64,000 nucleotides of DNA. It comes from Ideonella sp. A 288. GTDB lineage: Bacteria > Pseudomonadota > Gammaproteobacteria > Burkholderiales > Burkholderiaceae_C. The stretch spans positions 89,623 to 153,622 of the forward strand of contig NZ_MWLO01000123.1 in assembly GCF_002198735.1 (NCBI RefSeq), written 5' to 3'. The position numbers and the translations under genes were made by a program. Of the stretch, positions 61,095-64,000 are shown in pieces. The notes under the pieces are model-generated. The model worked only from the letters and a program-made list of their open reading frames with translations, ran no database searches and was not told the DNA's origin. The first letter of the stretch is position 1, and each line of letters starts with the position of its first letter.

Positions 61095-62255
61095 ATGGCT
61101 GTCCTGGTGGTGGCGGCCGTCTCCGCGCGGGTGCTGGCCGAGCAGGCGCGTGACGACGGCTTCGAGGTCGTCGCGCTCGACCTGTTCGGCGACGTGGACA
61201 CGCGCAGTTCGTGCGCACAGTGGCTGCCGATCGGTCGGCCGGGCAGCCTGCACATCGATGCCGACGCGACGCTCGCAGCGCTGGACAGCCTGGCGCGCGC
61301 CGGCGGCGCCATCGGCTGGATCGCCGGCAGCGGCTTCGAGGGCCAGCCCGAACTGCTGCAGCGGGGCGACGCGGTGTTGCCGTTGATCGGCACCGCGCCC
61401 GAGGCGGTGCGGCGCGTGCGCGATCCGCGCCAGTTCTTCGGCATGCTCGATGCCGAGGGCATTGGCCATCCTGAGGTGAGCTGGTCGGCCCCTGCCGACG
61501 GCCAAGGGTGGCTGATCAAGGACGCCGCCGGCTGTGGGGGCTGGCACATCCGGCGTGCCGCCGCCGCGGGCGAGGCCAGCGCCCCAGTCGCCCCCGACAA
61601 GGGCCACTATCTCCAGCGCGAGATGCCGGGGCGATCGATGTCGGCCACCTTCATCGCCAACGGCACCGACGCCTGCGTGCTCGGGTTCAACGAACTGATC
61701 GTGCAGCGCATGGGCGATCGACCGCATGTCTACGGCGGCGTGGTCGGCCCGGTGCCGCTGCCCGACGGTGTGGCGCACCGGATCGAGCAGGCCGTTCGCA
61801 GGATCGCGTCGGTCTTCGGCCTGCGCGGCCTCGGCAGCCTGGACTTCCTGCTCGACGGCGACGACTTCGCGGTGCTCGAAGTCAACCCCCGCCCGCCGGC
61901 CAGCATGGACCTCTACGGCCGGCAGCAGGGCACACCATCGCCCGGACCCATCGCAGCGCACCTGCGCGCCTGCCTGCACGATGAACTGCCCGTGGCGCCG
62001 TCACAGGGCCCGCGCGGCATCGTCAAGGGCACGCAGATCGTGTTCGCGCCCGCTGCCTTGCAGCTCGATGCCGCGGCCGCCCACCGGCTTGCGCATTTGC
62101 CGGGGTGCCATGATCTGCCCTCGGCGCACGCCCGCTTCGACTCCCATGACCCCTTGTGCAGCGTGAGCGCCAGCGGCCCCAGCGCCGAGGCCGTGCGCGC
62201 ATCGCTCGAACGCGGCCGAGAGGCCGCACTGGCTTGCCTGGAGACCCTCCGATGA
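61095..62255 (+). CDS. ATP-grasp protein of the H4MPT cluster
   Basis: The 386-aa protein has an N-terminal pre-ATP-grasp domain and an ATP-grasp catalytic core with WLIKDAAGCGGWHIRRA, YLQREMPGRSMSA and LEVNPRPPASMDLY. Such genes accompany H4MPT clusters in methylotrophs and are needed for methanopterin-type cofactor synthesis; the exact ligation is not established. It starts 14 bases after mtdB and its stop overlaps mch. Confidence 0.82.
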   Translation: MAVLVVAAVSARVLAEQARDDGFEVVALDLFGDVDTRSSCAQWLPIGRPGSLHIDADATLAALDSLARAGGAIGWIAGSGFEGQPELLQRGDAVLPLIGTAPEAVRRVRDPRQFFGMLDAEGIGHPEVSWSAPADGQGWLIKDAAGCGGWHIRRAAAAGEASAPVAPDKGHYLQREMPGRSMSATFIANGTDACVLGFNELIVQRMGDRPHVYGGVVGPVPLPDGVAHRIEQAVRRIASVFGLRGLGSLDFLLDGDDFAVLEVNPRPPASMDLYGRQQGTPSPGPIAAHLRACLHDELPVAPSQGPRGIVKGTQIVFAPAALQLDAAAAHRLAHLPGCHDLPSAHARFDSHDPLCSVSASGPSAEAVRASLERGREAALACLETLR

Positions 62256-63256
62256 CCACCCCGACGCCACCCCTGGCGAACTGCAGCCTCAGCGTCAATG
62301 CGCTCGCCCGACCGCTGGTCGCGCAGCTGCTGGCCGAGGCAGACCGCCTGAACCTGCACGTCGTCCGCGACCCATCCGGGGCCTGCATCGTCGACGCCGG
62401 CATCGAGGCCGGCGGCAGCGTGGAGGCCGGCCTGCTGATCGGCGAGATCTGCATGGGCGGGCTGGGCCAGGTGCGGCTGCGCAGCGGCGTGCAGGACGGC
62501 TGGCCCAGCTGGCTCGAGGTGGCCAGCGCCCAGCCGGTGCTGGCCTGCCTGGGCAGCCAGTACGCCGGCTGGAGCCTGTCCGCCAGCAAGGAGGAAACCG
62601 GCGGCAAGAAGTTCTTTTCGCTGGGCTCCGGCCCGGCACGTGCGCTGGCTGCCAAGGAGAAGCTGTTCGGCGAGCTCGGCTACCACGACCGCGCCGACGC
62701 CGGCGTGCTGGTGCTCGAGGTCGATCGACCGCCGCCGCGGGTGATCATCGACAAGCTGCTGCGCGACTGCGGCCTGCCGGCCGAGGCGTTGACGCTGATC
62801 CTCACGCCGACGACCAGCCTGGCCGGCACCACGCAGGTGGTGGCGCGGGTGCTCGAGGTGGCCTTGCACAAGGCGCACGAACTGGGCTTTGACCTGGGCC
62901 ACATCGTCGGTGGCAGCGCGACTGCACCACTGCCCGCGCCCAGCCCCGATGGCGTGCAGGCCATGGGCCGCACCAACGATGCCATCCTGTATGGCGGTCG
63001 CGTCTGCCTGACAGTGCGAGGCGACGACGAGGCGGCTCGGGGGCTGGCCAAAGCCCTGCCGTCGCGCAACTCGCGCGACTTCGGACGCTCGTTCGCCGAC
63101 ATCTTCAAGGATGTCGGCTACGACTTCTACCAGATCGACGGCGCGTTGTTCGCGCCGGCAGAGGTGTGGGTTGCCAACCTCGACAGCGGCCACACCTGGC
63201 ACGCCGGAGCGCTCGACATGGCGCTGCTCACCGCCGCCTGGCTGAAGGAGGCCTGA
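62252..63256 (+). CDS. mch: methenyltetrahydromethanopterin cyclohydrolase
   Basis: The 334-aa enzyme hydrolyses methenyl-H4MPT to 5-formyl-H4MPT, the step after MtdB. Features include SVNALARPLVAQLLAEAD at the N-terminus, SKEETGGKKFFSLGSGPARALA and GRTNDAILYGGRV. ATG 62252 overlaps the upstream stop (ATGA), and its stop overlaps the next start by one base. Confidence 0.96.
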   Translation: MTTPTPPLANCSLSVNALARPLVAQLLAEADRLNLHVVRDPSGACIVDAGIEAGGSVEAGLLIGEICMGGLGQVRLRSGVQDGWPSWLEVASAQPVLACLGSQYAGWSLSASKEETGGKKFFSLGSGPARALAAKEKLFGELGYHDRADAGVLVLEVDRPPPRVIIDKLLRDCGLPAEALTLILTPTTSLAGTTQVVARVLEVALHKAHELGFDLGHIVGGSATAPLPAPSPDGVQAMGRTNDAILYGGRVCLTVRGDDEAARGLAKALPSRNSRDFGRSFADIFKDVGYDFYQIDGALFAPAEVWVANLDSGHTWHAGALDMALLTAAWLKEA

Positions 63257-64000
63257 TGCCGCGACCCACCGTGGCCATCATGACCGACGAAACCGGCTGG
63301 CACACGCGCCAGCTGCAGGCGGCGCTGCGCGAGCGGGGCGGCATTGGCCGCTGCGTCGACCTGGCCGATTGCCGCATCGACACCGGCGCGTCGTGGCATG
63401 GCCTGGTCATCCCGGGCTTCGGCCGCGACCTGCCCGACGCGGCGCTGGTGCGCGGCATCGCCGGTGGCAGCTTCGAGCAGGTCACCAAGCGCCTGGGCGT
63501 GCTGCACGCGCTGCGCGAACTGGGCGTGCCGGTCTACAACGACGCCCGGGCCATCGAGCGCAGCGTCGACAAGTCGATGACCAGCCTGCTGCTGCATGCC
63601 GCAGGCATCCCGACCCCGCCCACCTGGGCGACCGAGTCGTTTGCACAGGCGCAGCGCATCGTGATGCGCGAGGCCGCGGCGGGGCATGCTCTGGTGCTCA
63701 AGCCCCTGTTCGGTTCGCAAGGCAAGGGGCTGCAACGGGTCGGCCATGTGGACGGCGTGCACCATCCGCTGCCGCCGATCGACAAGGTCTACGGCTCGCT
63801 GGCCTACCTGCAACGCTTCCTGCCGCCGGCCGACACGCCGGGTTTCGATTGGCGGGTGCTGGTGGTGGGCGGCCGCGCGGTCACCGCCATGCGGCGGGTC
63901 AGTGCGCATTGGGTCCACAACCTGGCGCAGGGCGCCCGGTGCGAGCCCGAGACACTGACGCCCGAGCTGGCGCAGCTGGCCGAGGCGGCGGCACGGGCGC
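63256..64000 (+). CDS. RimK-like ATP-grasp ligase, 3' end beyond the window
   Basis: The first 248 codons are visible (MPRPTVAIMTDETGWHTRQL). An N-terminal domain is followed by ATP-grasp elements such as SVDKSMTSLLLHAAGIPTPP, ALVLKPLFGSQGKGL and WRVLVVGGRAVTAMRR. It resembles RimK-type alpha-L-glutamate ligases (MptN-like), which would add glutamate to methanopterin, or the equivalent orf of methylotroph clusters. It is cut by the right edge. The start overlaps the mch stop (TGATG). Confidence 0.82.
   Translation, partial: MPRPTVAIMTDETGWHTRQLQAALRERGGIGRCVDLADCRIDTGASWHGLVIPGFGRDLPDAALVRGIAGGSFEQVTKRLGVLHALRELGVPVYNDARAIERSVDKSMTSLLLHAAGIPTPPTWATESFAQAQRIVMREAAAGHALVLKPLFGSQGKGLQRVGHVDGVHHPLPPIDKVYGSLAYLQRFLPPADTPGFDWRVLVVGGRAVTAMRRVSAHWVHNLAQGARCEPETLTPELAQLAEAAARA

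Overview
The window is high-GC, densely coded chromosomal DNA from a betaproteobacterium, most likely a Burkholderiales member of the Rubrivivax / Leptothrix / Methylibium type. The evidence is the pairing of a cbb3-oxidase/FNR/HemN cluster in the usual Burkholderiales order, an exbB-exbD-lpxK-trm112-kdsB-adk lipid A operon, and a tetrahydromethanopterin (H4MPT) one-carbon cluster of the kind found in methylotrophic Burkholderiales. No rRNA, CRISPR array, insertion sequence, integrase or phage gene was seen. This placement is inference from gene content; no marker gene was compared with a database.

Left third (1-20,700). This part holds an agmatinase divergent from a glutamine amidotransferase-like protein, isocitrate lyase (aceA) behind a palindrome-rich leader, and an RCC1-repeat lipoprotein. 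The trkA-trkH potassium-uptake pair follows, then an iron-containing alcohol dehydrogenase divergent from an HSL-type esterase, with a thioesterase-GNAT fusion downstream of the esterase. Next comes the minus-strand envelope operon (exbB, exbD, lpxK, Trm112-like, kdsB), then adk and a short-chain dehydrogenase. Then xseA, sodB with a clear terminator, and a two-component system.

Microaerobic respiration block (20,200-33,200). The copper P-type ATPase ccoI, ccoS, ccoNOQP, ccoG, a short FixH-like protein, a 93-aa membrane protein, fnr, hemN and a TauE/SafE-family membrane protein together supply, assemble and regulate a cbb3 cytochrome c oxidase. FNR-like boxes sit in front of ccoI, ccoN and hemN, so the FNR encoded in the block probably controls its own neighbourhood. 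NADP-isocitrate dehydrogenase (icd) with a terminator closes the region.

Accessory stretch (33,500-41,100). A translationally coupled three-gene operon encodes an exported amidohydrolase, a small secreted Met/His-cluster protein and a di-heme MauG/CcpA-type peroxidase. It resembles in layout the MbnH/MbnP modification pair and is the best candidate here for an undescribed system. It is followed by tandem LexA-like repeats before a 28-codon ORF, a PD-(D/E)XK-like nuclease fused to an XPD-like Fe-S helicase, a Tat-exported aldo/keto reductase and an orphan ABC substrate-binding protein.

Right third (41,280-64,000). Housekeeping genes come first: csp, clpS-clpA, mtfA, lpxH, two cyclophilins, a TPR protein, cysS, a DNA glycosylase, accA, tilS, lysC and tRNA-Ser(GCU). 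Then an arsenic module follows (GAPDH-arsJ, acr3, arsR; no arsenate reductase). Last is the H4MPT cluster (DUF2380-like protein, pterin dehydratase, mptG, mtdB, ATP-grasp, mch and a RimK-like ATP-grasp cut by the window edge), which oxidises formaldehyde bound to H4MPT and makes that cofactor.
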